NCBI RefSeq assembly: GCF_006546775.1
Contig: NZ_VICE01000006.1
Coordinates: 1-64,000 of the forward strand
DNA: 64,000 nt
Source: Marilutibacter aestuarii
Lineage (GTDB): Bacteria > Pseudomonadota > Gammaproteobacteria > Xanthomonadales > Xanthomonadaceae
Direction of reading: 5' to 3'
Made by a program: the position numbers and the translations under genes. A model generated the notes under the pieces. The model had not been told where the DNA came from, ran no database searches, and was given only the letters and a program-made list of their open reading frames with translations. Below, piece by piece: positions 56,973-64,000 of this stretch (positions are counted from its first letter, which is position 1; every line of letters begins with the position of its first letter).

Positions 56973-57075
56973 GCCGGGTATTCCCGCGCCCTGCCCGCAT
57001 GGCTCCGGTGCGGGTCACGCGGGCCGAACGCATGCGGGGCTATCCTTCTTTTCCTGATCTTCCGCTTTCGCCACG

Positions 57076-57297
57076 ATGCCCAAGGACGACACGAGACCCC
57101 CGCCCCGCCTTCGCGACCAGGCCCTGGCCCTCTGGCTGCTCTCGCTGGGCCTGCTTGGCATGCTCCGTTTCGCGATGCGCGCGGTCCGCGATGGCACTGG
57201 CGGCGCCGATGCAGTGGCCTGGGCCTACCTGGTCGGCGGCGCACTGGTCGCGCTGTGCGGGGCCAAGGCATGGCGCCGCCGGCCACCGCCGGGCTGA
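57076..57297 (+). CDS. Small putative membrane protein
   Basis: 73 residues. A charged, Pro-rich start (MPKDDTRPPPRLRDQ) is followed by two hydrophobic segments (LALWLLSLGLLGMLRFAM; AWAYLVGGALVALCGA) and an Arg/Pro tail. No ribosome site is obvious. It sits 78 bp upstream of phoH on the same strand. Function unknown; it could be chance, but the hydrophobic pattern looks real. Confidence 0.5.
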   Translation: MPKDDTRPPPRLRDQALALWLLSLGLLGMLRFAMRAVRDGTGGADAVAWAYLVGGALVALCGAKAWRRRPPPG

Positions 57298-57375
57298 CAC
57301 GCCCCTTGCCTTCCCGTGTTTCGCCCTGATCTTCCCGGATCGACCCGCCCGACCCTTTTCCCAGCCGAGCACGCA

Positions 57376-58371
57376 TTGAACGACTCCGCCTCCCGCGCCA
57401 CCACGTCCGAATTCGCCCTCGATCCCGCCGACGCCGAGCGCCTGGCCAACCTGGCCGGCCCGTTCGACGCCCACCTGCGCCTGCTCGAACTGCGCCTGGG
57501 CGTGGAGATCGCCAACCGCGGCAACATCTTCAAGGTCACCGGCGCCAAGGGCGCGGTCAAGCGCACCGAGAAGCTGCTGCACGCGCTGTGGCAGGACGCC
57601 GGTACCGAGACCCTGGACGAGCCGGCGATCCACCTGCGCCTGGCCGAAGCCGGCGCCGATCGCATGGCGCAGGACTACGCGCCACAGGACGTCGCCATCC
57701 GGGTCAAGCGCGGCACCGTGCGCGGTCGCGGCGCCAACCAGGCCAAGTACCTCCACGCGATCGCCACCCACGACATCAACTTCGGCATCGGGCCCGCCGG
57801 TACCGGCAAGACCTTCCTCGCGGTCGCCAGCGCGGTCGAGGCCCTGAATGAGGGCCGCGTGCACCGCCTGATCCTGGTGCGTCCGGCGGTCGAGGCCGGC
57901 GAGAAGCTGGGTTTCCTGCCCGGCGATCTCACCCAGAAGGTCGACCCGTACCTGCGCCCGCTCTACGACGCGCTGTACGAAATGCTCGGGGTCGAGAAGG
58001 TGGTCAAGCTGCTGGAGAAGAACGTCATCGAGATCGCGCCGCTGGCGTACATGCGCGGCCGCACCCTGAACGATGCCTTCGTCATCCTCGACGAAGCCCA
58101 GAACACCTCCATCGAGCAGATGAAGATGTTCCTGACCCGCATCGGCTACGGCAGCACCGCGGTCGTCACCGGCGACATGACCCAGATCGACCTGCCGCGC
58201 CACCAGAAGTCGGGGCTCAAGGACGCCATCGAAGTGCTGCACGAGGTCGACGGCATCTCGTTCACCTTCTTCGAGTCGCGCGACGTGGTGCGCCACCCGC
58301 TGGTCGCGCGCATCGTCAACGCTTACGATGCACGTGATGCGACGGACGTCCAGTCCGGCGCCAAGGGCTGA
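57376..58371 (+). CDS. phoH: PhoH family protein (YbeZ)
   Basis: 331 residues from the TTG at 57376 (reading [13 protein letters not shown]); a GTG at 57316 is the alternative and would add 20 residues without homology-like character. P-loop ATPase with Walker [20 protein letters not shown] (Walker B) and [11 protein letters not shown]. It acts with YbeY in rRNA maturation in E. coli. ybeY follows 9 bp downstream. Confidence 0.93.
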   Translation: MNDSASRATTSEFALDPADAERLANLAGPFDAHLRLLELRLGVEIANRGNIFKVTGAKGAVKRTEKLLHALWQDAGTETLDEPAIHLRLAEAGADRMAQDYAPQDVAIRVKRGTVRGRGANQAKYLHAIATHDINFGIGPAGTGKTFLAVASAVEALNEGRVHRLILVRPAVEAGEKLGFLPGDLTQKVDPYLRPLYDALYEMLGVEKVVKLLEKNVIEIAPLAYMRGRTLNDAFVILDEAQNTSIEQMKMFLTRIGYGSTAVVTGDMTQIDLPRHQKSGLKDAIEVLHEVDGISFTFFESRDVVRHPLVARIVNAYDARDATDVQSGAKG

Positions 58372-58380
58372 ACACAGGCC

Positions 58381-58863
58381 ATGACCCAAGGTCCCGTGCG
58401 ACTCGATGTCAGCGTCACCTACGGGCTCCCGCGCACCGGGATCCCGGCCGCGGTGAGCTTCCGCAAGTGGGTGGCCGCCGCCCTCGACGGGCGCATCCGC
58501 GAGGCGGACCTGGCCGTGCGCATCGTCGACGTCCGCGAAGGGCGCGCGATGAACCGCCATTTCCGTGGCAAGGATTACGCCACCAACGTGCTCAGCTTCC
58601 CGGCCGAACTGCCCGAAGGCCTGCCCAGCGACGTCAGGTTCCCGCTGCTGGGGGACCTGGTGATCTGCGCGCCCGTGGTCGCCCGCGAGGCGCGGGACCA
58701 GAAGAAGCCGCTCGCCGCGCACTATGCCCACATGACCGTCCACGGCGCCCTGCACCTGCTGGGCTGGAACCACGAGGACGAACGCGAGGCCGAATGCATG
58801 GAGCAGCTCGAGCGCGAGATCCTCGCCTCCCTGGGCATCGCCGACCCGTACCGGGTGGACTGA
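58381..58863 (+). CDS. ybeY: Endoribonuclease YbeY
   Basis: 160 residues. The zinc-binding HGALHLLGWNHEDEREAECM matches the H-G-x-L-H-L-x-G-x-x-H signature, with Asn in place of the usual Asp before the last His. It processes the 16S rRNA 3' end. It lies between phoH and corC as in E. coli. Confidence 0.95.
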   Translation: MTQGPVRLDVSVTYGLPRTGIPAAVSFRKWVAAALDGRIREADLAVRIVDVREGRAMNRHFRGKDYATNVLSFPAELPEGLPSDVRFPLLGDLVICAPVVAREARDQKKPLAAHYAHMTVHGALHLLGWNHEDEREAECMEQLEREILASLGIADPYRVD

Positions 58864-58954
58864 GCCGGCCGACCCGCCGGGAGAAGCGCAAGCCCCCGTT
58901 TCCGCGTTAGACTCGCCCCGACGCCCAACCCCCGCGGGCGTTTGAACAGATGCA

Positions 58955-59839
58955 ATGTCCGAGGACGACAGTAGTACCTACCCCAGCGACGCCGGCGACA
59001 AGCCGCAAGAGAAGCGGCGCTCCTGGCTCGACCGGATCAGCTCGGCGCTGTCGGGCGAACCCACCACCCGCGAGGACCTGGTCGAACTGCTGCGCGACGC
59101 GCAGGCCGACGGCCTGATCGCGGCCGACACGCTGGCGATGATGGAAGGCGCGATCGGCGTGTCCGACCTCAGCGTCGGCGACGTGATGATCCCCCGCTCG
59201 CAGATGGTGGTGCTGCCGGCCGACGAGCCGCTGCCGGAGCTGATGAAGCAGGTGGTCGAGTCGGGCCATTCCCGGTTCCCGGTCCACGGCGAGGACAAGG
59301 ATGAGATCCTCGGCATCCTGCTGGCCAAGGACATGCTGCGCGCGGTGGTGGCCGGTGACGACGAGGGGCCGATCGGCATCCACGAACTCCTGCGCCCGGC
59401 GGTCCTGATCCCCGAATCCAAGCGCCTGGACGTGTTGTTGCGCGAGTTCCGGCTCAGCCGCAACCACATGGCCATCGTCATCGACGAATACGGCGGCGTC
59501 GCCGGCCTGTTGACCATCGAGGACGTGCTCGAGCAGATCGTCGGCGAGATCGACGACGAGCACGACGACGCCGAGGATCCCAACGCGCTGATCGCGGCGC
59601 AGGCCGACGGCCAGTACGTGGTCGACGCCCTGACCCCGATCGACGACTTCAACGAGCGCTTCGGCGCCGACTTCGACGACGACGAGTACGACACCATCGG
59701 CGGCCTGGTGATCGCCGCGATCGGGCACCTGCCCGAGGCGGGCGAGGAGCTCACGCTCGGTCGCTTCGTGTTCCGCGTCTCCAGTGCCGACGCCCGCCGC
59801 GTGCACGCCTTCCACGTGGGCATCCTCGGCGATGCGTGA
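58955..59839 (+). CDS. corC: CorC/YbeX family CBS-domain protein
   Basis: 294 residues. Two CBS domains (VGDVMIPRSQMVVLPAD; LLRPAVLIPESKRLDVLLRE) are followed by the CorC/HlyC C-terminal domain. There is an acidic patch EIDDEHDDAEDP. Implicated in magnesium/cobalt handling and ribosome metabolism. The end overlaps the following DUF4105 gene by 8 bp. Confidence 0.95.
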   Translation: MSEDDSSTYPSDAGDKPQEKRRSWLDRISSALSGEPTTREDLVELLRDAQADGLIAADTLAMMEGAIGVSDLSVGDVMIPRSQMVVLPADEPLPELMKQVVESGHSRFPVHGEDKDEILGILLAKDMLRAVVAGDDEGPIGIHELLRPAVLIPESKRLDVLLREFRLSRNHMAIVIDEYGGVAGLLTIEDVLEQIVGEIDDEHDDAEDPNALIAAQADGQYVVDALTPIDDFNERFGADFDDDEYDTIGGLVIAAIGHLPEAGEELTLGRFVFRVSSADARRVHAFHVGILGDA

Positions 59840-61052
59840 CCGCTGCCGGGCCCGGCTGCCGGCGATGCTGCGCCTGCCCCTGCTCTGGCTGCTCCTGGCC
59901 TTGAGCGCCGGCGCCTGGGCGCAGGCAGGCGACGCGCCGCGGATCGGCGTGGTCACCATGCAGCCGGGCGAGGTCTTCTTCGAGAGATTCGGGCACAACG
60001 CCATCCTTGTCGAGGATCCCGCCACGGGCGAGGCGACCGCCTACAACTTCGGCTACTTCGACCCGACCGAACCCGATTTCGTCGCCCGTTTCGTCAAGGG
60101 CCACATGCGCTACCAGCTGGCCGCACTGCCGATCGCCCAGGACCTGCGCTACTACGAGCAGGTCGGCCGCGGCGTGTCCATCCAGTGGCTGGCCCTGACC
60201 GACGCGCAGGCGCGCGCCCTGGCCGCGTCGCTGGCGGAGAACGCCCGTCCCGAGAACGCGCACTACCGCTACGACTACTTCACCGACAACTGCTCCACCC
60301 GCGTGCGCGACGCCCTCGACGCCACCCTGGGCGGTGCCCTCGCACGGCAGACGCAGGGGCGCTCGCACGGCACCAGTTTCCGCAGCGAGGCGCTGCGGCT
60401 GGCCTCGCCGGCGCCGTGGATGTGGCTGGGTTTCGACATCGGCCTGGGCCCGGCCGCGGACGTCCCGCAGCCGCTCTGGGGCGAATCCTTCGTGCCCATG
60501 CGCCTGGCAAGCGCCTTGCGCGAGGTCGCCAATCCCGCGACGGGCAAGCCCCTGGTCGAGTCCGAGCAGGACGTGCTGCCGCACCGCCTGCCGCCCGAGC
60601 CGGTCGAACGGGCGCGGGCGTGGTGGCCGTGGGCATTGGCCGGCGTCCTGCTGGGCTACGGCATGGCCTGGCTGGCCCGGCATCGACCGCGCCTGGTCGC
60701 CGCCACCGCGCTGCCGATCTGGGCACTGGCGGGCACGCTGGGTGCGCTGATGCTGTTCATCTGGTTCGGGACCGAACACCGTTTCGGCTGGGCCAACCGC
60801 AACCTGTTCCTGTTGTCGCCGCTGTGCTGGTTGTTGTTGCCCGGCGGCTGGCGGATCGCGCGAGGCCGCGCGGGCGGCCGCCTGTTCGGCCTCGTGCTCG
60901 CCGCGGTCGCGGTCCTGCCGGTGGTCGGCCTGTTCTCCTACTGGCTGCCGGTGAGTCCGCAGCAGAACCTGCACTGGATTGTCGTGCTCGGGCCGGTCCA
61001 TGCAGGGCTGTGGGTGGCACTGCGATCGAAGGCAGCGCCGCGGGCGGCGTGA
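59832..61052 (+). CDS. Lnb N-terminal periplasmic domain (DUF4105) membrane protein
   Basis: 406 residues (or 395 from ATG 59865, which begins the signal peptide MLRLPLLWLLLALSAGAWAQ). The periplasmic domain has FGHNAILVEDPATG (His55), YNFGYFD, YRYDYFTDNCSTRVRD (Cys154), the His/Cys pair of the Lnb/DUF4105 family. Four hydrophobic segments form the C-terminal half. Gram-positive Lnb is a lipoprotein intramolecular transacylase. It is coupled to corC, in the position that lnt has in E. coli. Confidence 0.85.
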   Translation: MRDRCRARLPAMLRLPLLWLLLALSAGAWAQAGDAPRIGVVTMQPGEVFFERFGHNAILVEDPATGEATAYNFGYFDPTEPDFVARFVKGHMRYQLAALPIAQDLRYYEQVGRGVSIQWLALTDAQARALAASLAENARPENAHYRYDYFTDNCSTRVRDALDATLGGALARQTQGRSHGTSFRSEALRLASPAPWMWLGFDIGLGPAADVPQPLWGESFVPMRLASALREVANPATGKPLVESEQDVLPHRLPPEPVERARAWWPWALAGVLLGYGMAWLARHRPRLVAATALPIWALAGTLGALMLFIWFGTEHRFGWANRNLFLLSPLCWLLLPGGWRIARGRAGGRLFGLVLAAVAVLPVVGLFSYWLPVSPQQNLHWIVVLGPVHAGLWVALRSKAAPRAA

Positions 61053-61092
61053 GCCGGTTGCCGCCCCCGGCGCCAGCGGGCAGGATGGCCGC

Positions 61093-62082
61093 ATGAACCT
61101 GGGCACCCCGAGCAGCCTCATGAACTGCGTCGCGTACGGACGCGACGGCGCGCGGCGCGAGATCAGCCTCGACGAGATCGAAGGCGTGCTTGCCCGCGAC
61201 GACGGCAGCTTCGTCTGGGTGGGCCTGTACCAGCCGCCGGAAGCCCTGCTGGAACAGCTGCAGGACGTCTTCGGCCTGCACGACCTCGCCGTCGAGGACG
61301 CCCACAACGCCCACCAGCGCTCGAAGATCGAGGGATACGGCAATTCGATGTTCATCGCCGTGCGCACGGCGCAACGCATCGACGACGCGATCCGCTTCGG
61401 CGAGACCCAGATGTTCGTCGGCGAACGCTACCTGGTCACCGTGCGCCACGGTGCCTCGATCAGCTATGCACCCGCGCGGGCACGCATGGAGCGCGAGCCG
61501 GAACTGCTGCAGCACGGCAGCGGCGCCGCGCTGTACGCGGTGCTGGACATGATCGTGGACAACTACCGGCCGATCGTCGACGAGTTCGACGACGAGCTCA
61601 ACCGCCTGGAGCGCGACATCCTCGGCGACGGTTTCCACCACGGCACCGTGCGCAAGCTCTACGTCCTCAAGCGCGAACTCACCCGCCTGCGGATGTCGGT
61701 CTCCCCGCTGCAGGACGTGCTCGGGCAGCTGACGCGATCGCGCCACGCGCTGATCCACGACGAGTTGCAGCCCTACTTCCGCGACGTGCTGGACCACGTG
61801 CTGCGGATGAACGAGATCACCGACATGCTGCGCGAGATGCTCACCGCGGCGGTCAGCATGAACCTGTCGCTGGTGACCGTGCAGCAGGGCGAGACGGTCA
61901 AGCGCCTCGGTGCCTGGGCGGCCCTGCTGGCCGCGCCGACCCTGATCACCAGCTGGTACGGCATGAACTTCGTGCACATGCCCGAACTGCAGGGGCGCTA
62001 CAGCTACGCCATGCTGATCGGCGCGCTCGCCGCCACCAGTTACCTGCTGTACCGCCTGTTCAAACGGGTGGGCTGGCTCTGA
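61093..62082 (+). CDS. corA: CorA family magnesium/cobalt transporter
   Basis: 329 residues. An N-terminal cytoplasmic alpha/beta domain, a long helix, and two C-terminal membrane helices with the pore motif YGMNF followed by the loop FVHMPELQGRYSYA. A pentameric Mg2+ channel. It starts 40 bp after the DUF4105 gene and is near corC, so magnesium handling may be clustered. Confidence 0.95.
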   Translation: MNLGTPSSLMNCVAYGRDGARREISLDEIEGVLARDDGSFVWVGLYQPPEALLEQLQDVFGLHDLAVEDAHNAHQRSKIEGYGNSMFIAVRTAQRIDDAIRFGETQMFVGERYLVTVRHGASISYAPARARMEREPELLQHGSGAALYAVLDMIVDNYRPIVDEFDDELNRLERDILGDGFHHGTVRKLYVLKRELTRLRMSVSPLQDVLGQLTRSRHALIHDELQPYFRDVLDHVLRMNEITDMLREMLTAAVSMNLSLVTVQQGETVKRLGAWAALLAAPTLITSWYGMNFVHMPELQGRYSYAMLIGALAATSYLLYRLFKRVGWL

Positions 62083-62114
62083 GCGAAGGCCCGGGGATGG
62101 GCCCGGCGGGGCGA

Positions 62115-63125
62115 TCAGCCCGCCAGCCGGGCGGAGAACGCTTCGAGGGCATCACGACCGACCGGTTCGCCCGGCAGCAGCGGCAGTTCCAGCAGCGGCA
62201 CCCCCGGTAGCGAACGCGCCAGTTCCTCCAGGTGCCCGGCCTCCAGTGCGGCGCGATGGGCCAGGAACTCACCGGCATCGAGCGGCGAGCGCTTGTTGAC
62301 CACCAGCCCGCCCACGTGGATGCCCGCGCGCTGCAGCTGCGCGTGCAGCTCCAGCGTCTCCAGCACCGGCAGGCGCTCGGCGGTGAGGACGATGACGAAG
62401 GCGGTGCGCTCGCGATCGGCGAGGACCTCGCGCAGGTGCTCGAAGCGGTGGCGACGCCGGTTGAGCAGGCTGCGGATGCGATCGTCGCGCGCATCGGCGG
62501 GATCGCCCGCGCCCCGCGCGCGTCCACCCTCCACCGCCCCGATCGCCTGGCGGCCGACGTCGTCGTCGCGGCCGAGGCCGCGCAAGACCTCGCCGAAATG
62601 CCGGCTCCGTGACTGGCGGTGGAGCATGCCGTCGACCCATGCCGACATCATCTCCGGCAAGGCCATCAGGCGTGCGGTATGGCCGGAAGGCGCGGTGTCG
62701 AACACCAGCAGGTCGTGGTCGCGGTCGCCCTGCTCGACCAGTTCGGCGATGCGTTCGAGCATGGCGGCCTCGTGCATCCCGGGTGTCTCGCGCGAGAGCG
62801 CCATGTGCCTGTCGACCTCGGCACCCAGGTGCTCGGGCATCAGCTTGCGCAACGCCGCGCCGACCTCCTCCAGGTGGGCCCGCGCCGTCTGTTCGGGGTC
62901 GAGCTCAAGGCCGTCGAGGTTGGGCGCGAGCCGCCGCACGCGCGCGCCGATCTCGCAGCCCCACAGATGCCCCAGGTTGTGCGCCGGATCGGTCGAGACC
63001 AGCAGCACGCGACGGCCCTCGCGCGCCGCCGCGAGGGCGGTGGCGGTGGCGACGGTGGTCTTGCCGACGCCGCCCTTGCCGCCGATGAAGAGGACGCGTC
63101 GCGCGCGCGCCAGGCTCCGCAGCAT
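62115..63125 (-). CDS. ArsA/GET3-type ATPase
   Basis: 336 residues. Walker A with deviant Lys (GGKGGVGKTTVA), STDPAHNLGHLWG (switch I), and VFDTAPSGHTARLMALP (switch II). One ATPase domain. There is no arsenite-binding CxxC pattern, and no arsenic genes are nearby, so arsenic resistance is unlikely. It follows the cory-CC-star gene by 10 bp and lies in one operon with cstA. Confidence 0.9.
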   Translation of the reverse strand: MLRSLARARRVLFIGGKGGVGKTTVATATALAAAREGRRVLLVSTDPAHNLGHLWGCEIGARVRRLAPNLDGLELDPEQTARAHLEEVGAALRKLMPEHLGAEVDRHMALSRETPGMHEAAMLERIAELVEQGDRDHDLLVFDTAPSGHTARLMALPEMMSAWVDGMLHRQSRSRHFGEVLRGLGRDDDVGRQAIGAVEGGRARGAGDPADARDDRIRSLLNRRRHRFEHLREVLADRERTAFVIVLTAERLPVLETLELHAQLQRAGIHVGGLVVNKRSPLDAGEFLAHRAALEAGHLEELARSLPGVPLLELPLLPGEPVGRDALEAFSARLAG

Positions 63126-63135
63126 GCCCCCGGCC

Positions 63136-63414
63136 TCAGCAGCAGCCGACGTGGTCGAGCGGGGAACGTTCCAGGCCCATGCGGCGATGCCAGTCGTGGA
63201 AGCGCTCGTACATCACCGGCATCAGCTCCATCGTGTAGCAGGCCGCGGGATTGGGCACGCCCAGCGTTTCGGCGAACACCAGCAGCATGAACAAATCGTC
63301 CTCGTCGCGACGCGCGCGGGCGAAGGTCCGCCGGTAGGGGGCGGCGTAGAACTCCTGCAGCCCCGCCGCCAGCTTCTGCAGCAGGGAATCGTCGCCGGGC
63401 GCGCCGCCCGCCAT
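63136..63414 (-). CDS. cory-CC-star family small protein
   Basis: 92 residues, helical. Its middle reads DEDDLFMLLVFAETLGVPNP, then CYTMELMPVMYERFHDWHRR, and it ends DHVGCC with a Cys-Cys pair at the stop. This C-terminal CC is the mark of the family I know by this name. Function unknown. It starts 1 bp after the cstA stop and precedes the ArsA-type ATPase gene. Confidence 0.75.
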   Translation of the reverse strand: MAGGAPGDDSLLQKLAAGLQEFYAAPYRRTFARARRDEDDLFMLLVFAETLGVPNPAACYTMELMPVMYERFHDWHRRMGLERSPLDHVGCC

Positions 63415-63415
63415 G

Positions 63416-64000
63416 TCAGCGCGACTCCGGCACCGCTTCGCCGCCGGCACCGCGCGCCATCGCCATGATGGCCTCGAACGCCACCCAAAGGGCCGCGATC
63501 AGGATGACGATGTCCATGCCCAGCAGCAGCCAGTTCTGGTCGGTGTAGAACTTGCCCAGTTGCACCAGCAGCGCGAGCAGCGACATCACCAGCAGGAAGG
63601 CCAACGGGATCGCGGTGAACCAGACCGGCCGGCGCTGCTTGATCAGGATCACCGACAGGATGCACAGGGTGAGCCCGGCCAGCAGCTGGTTGGTGGTGCC
63701 GAACAACGGCCAGATGACCATGCCGCCGGAGCCGTCGCCGCCGGCACCGAAGGCCAGGGCCAGGCAGGTCGCCAGCGCGACCAGGGTCGCGACCCAGCCC
63801 TGCTGCACCGGTCGCGCGCCGACGATCTCCGCGGCTTCCTGGACCACGTAGCGCTGCAGGCGCAGGCCGGTGTCCATGGTGGTCGCGGCGAACAGGATCG
63901 CCATCACCGAGAGGATGGTGCTGCCCAGGCCGGGATCGAGGCCCAGGCCGTTGGCGAGGATGTTGCCGCCGCCGTTGACGAAGGCGACCACGCCACCGGA
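63416..64000 (-). CDS. cstA: Carbon starvation protein CstA, C-terminal part (5' end outside window)
   Basis: 195 residues visible, open to the right edge. It has several membrane helices and the family motif WPLFGTTNQLLAGLTLCIL; the N-terminal two thirds lie outside. CstA imports pyruvate or peptides under carbon limitation. The stop at 63416 is one base from the cory-CC-star start. Confidence 0.9.
   Translation of the reverse strand, partial: SGGVVAFVNGGGNILANGLGLDPGLGSTILSVMAILFAATTMDTGLRLQRYVVQEAAEIVGARPVQQGWVATLVALATCLALAFGAGGDGSGGMVIWPLFGTTNQLLAGLTLCILSVILIKQRRPVWFTAIPLAFLLVMSLLALLVQLGKFYTDQNWLLLGMDIVILIAALWVAFEAIMAMARGAGGEAVPESR

Noticed and set aside
62115-63125. Arsenic resistance role for the ArsA-type ATPase
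   Set aside because: No arsB/arsR/arsC nearby and no arsenite-binding cysteines; the neighbours are cstA and cory-CC-star.

Overview
The window is high-GC gammaproteobacterial chromosome, most likely from the Lysobacteraceae (Xanthomonadaceae; a Lysobacter- or Luteimonas-like genus). This rests on the overall GC, the gene orders (infC-rpmI-rplT-pheS-pheT-ihfA-merR-tRNA-Pro; petABC-sspA-sspB; phoH-ybeY-corC) and the protein character; I could not run a search. I see no prophage, insertion sequence, CRISPR array or rRNA. The very long open frames opposite pilY1, the TonB receptor and other genes are antisense shadows of GC-rich coding DNA.

Layout. 1-7242 (+): the end of an unidentified protein, dxs, then a tight four-gene lipid-type cassette: sterol-desaturase-like hydroxylase, fatty-acid desaturase, a DarB-like ketosynthase fused to a haem-oxygenase-like diiron domain, and an unrecognised 313-residue protein. 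7176-16476 (-): a TraB/GumN protein, tRNA-Pro, merR, ihfA, pheT, pheS, rplT, rpmI, infC and thrS, with several terminators or attenuators. Upstream of thrS lies a nine-codon ORF with three consecutive Thr codons followed by a terminator. 16647-19552 (+): dipeptidase, class IV aminotransferase and sulfotransferase-like protein. 19624-22674: tRNA-Val, uvrB, a lone GspH-type pseudopilin and tRNA-Asn. 22751-29484 (-): the type IV pilus minor-pilin cluster fimT-pilV-pilW-pilX-pilY1-pilE, flanked by a divergent AlgZ/FimS-like sensor kinase. 30724-35450 (-): ppnN and a large Oar-like TonB receptor.

35682-41457: marC, an SDR with an altered active site and grxD, divergent from sodB; then purE-purK divergent from a Trm112-like protein, nadC and a DUF3301 protein. 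41472-46037 (-): sspB, an acidic exported protein, sspA and the bc1 complex genes petC, petB, petA. 46245-52974: lytic transglycosylase, miaB, a PAP2 phosphatase, amidohydrolase, a hydrolase-OsmC fusion and msrB. 52984-56935 (-): an ABC-2 exporter operon (TetR, HlyD lipoprotein, candidate 55-residue ORF, ATPase, permease) resembling E. coli cecR-ybhGFSR. 57076-62082 (+): small membrane protein, phoH, ybeY, corC, an Lnb/DUF4105 protein in the slot where E. coli has lnt, and corA. 62115-64000 (-): ArsA-type ATPase, a cory-CC-star protein and the C-terminal part of cstA.

The most rewarding points for follow-up are the ketosynthase-HDO cassette, the candidate thrS leader-peptide attenuator, the phe leader in front of pheS, the AUC start of infC, the PPC-like insertion in PilY1, the Lnb-like protein beside corC, and the CstA/cory-CC-star/ArsA group.
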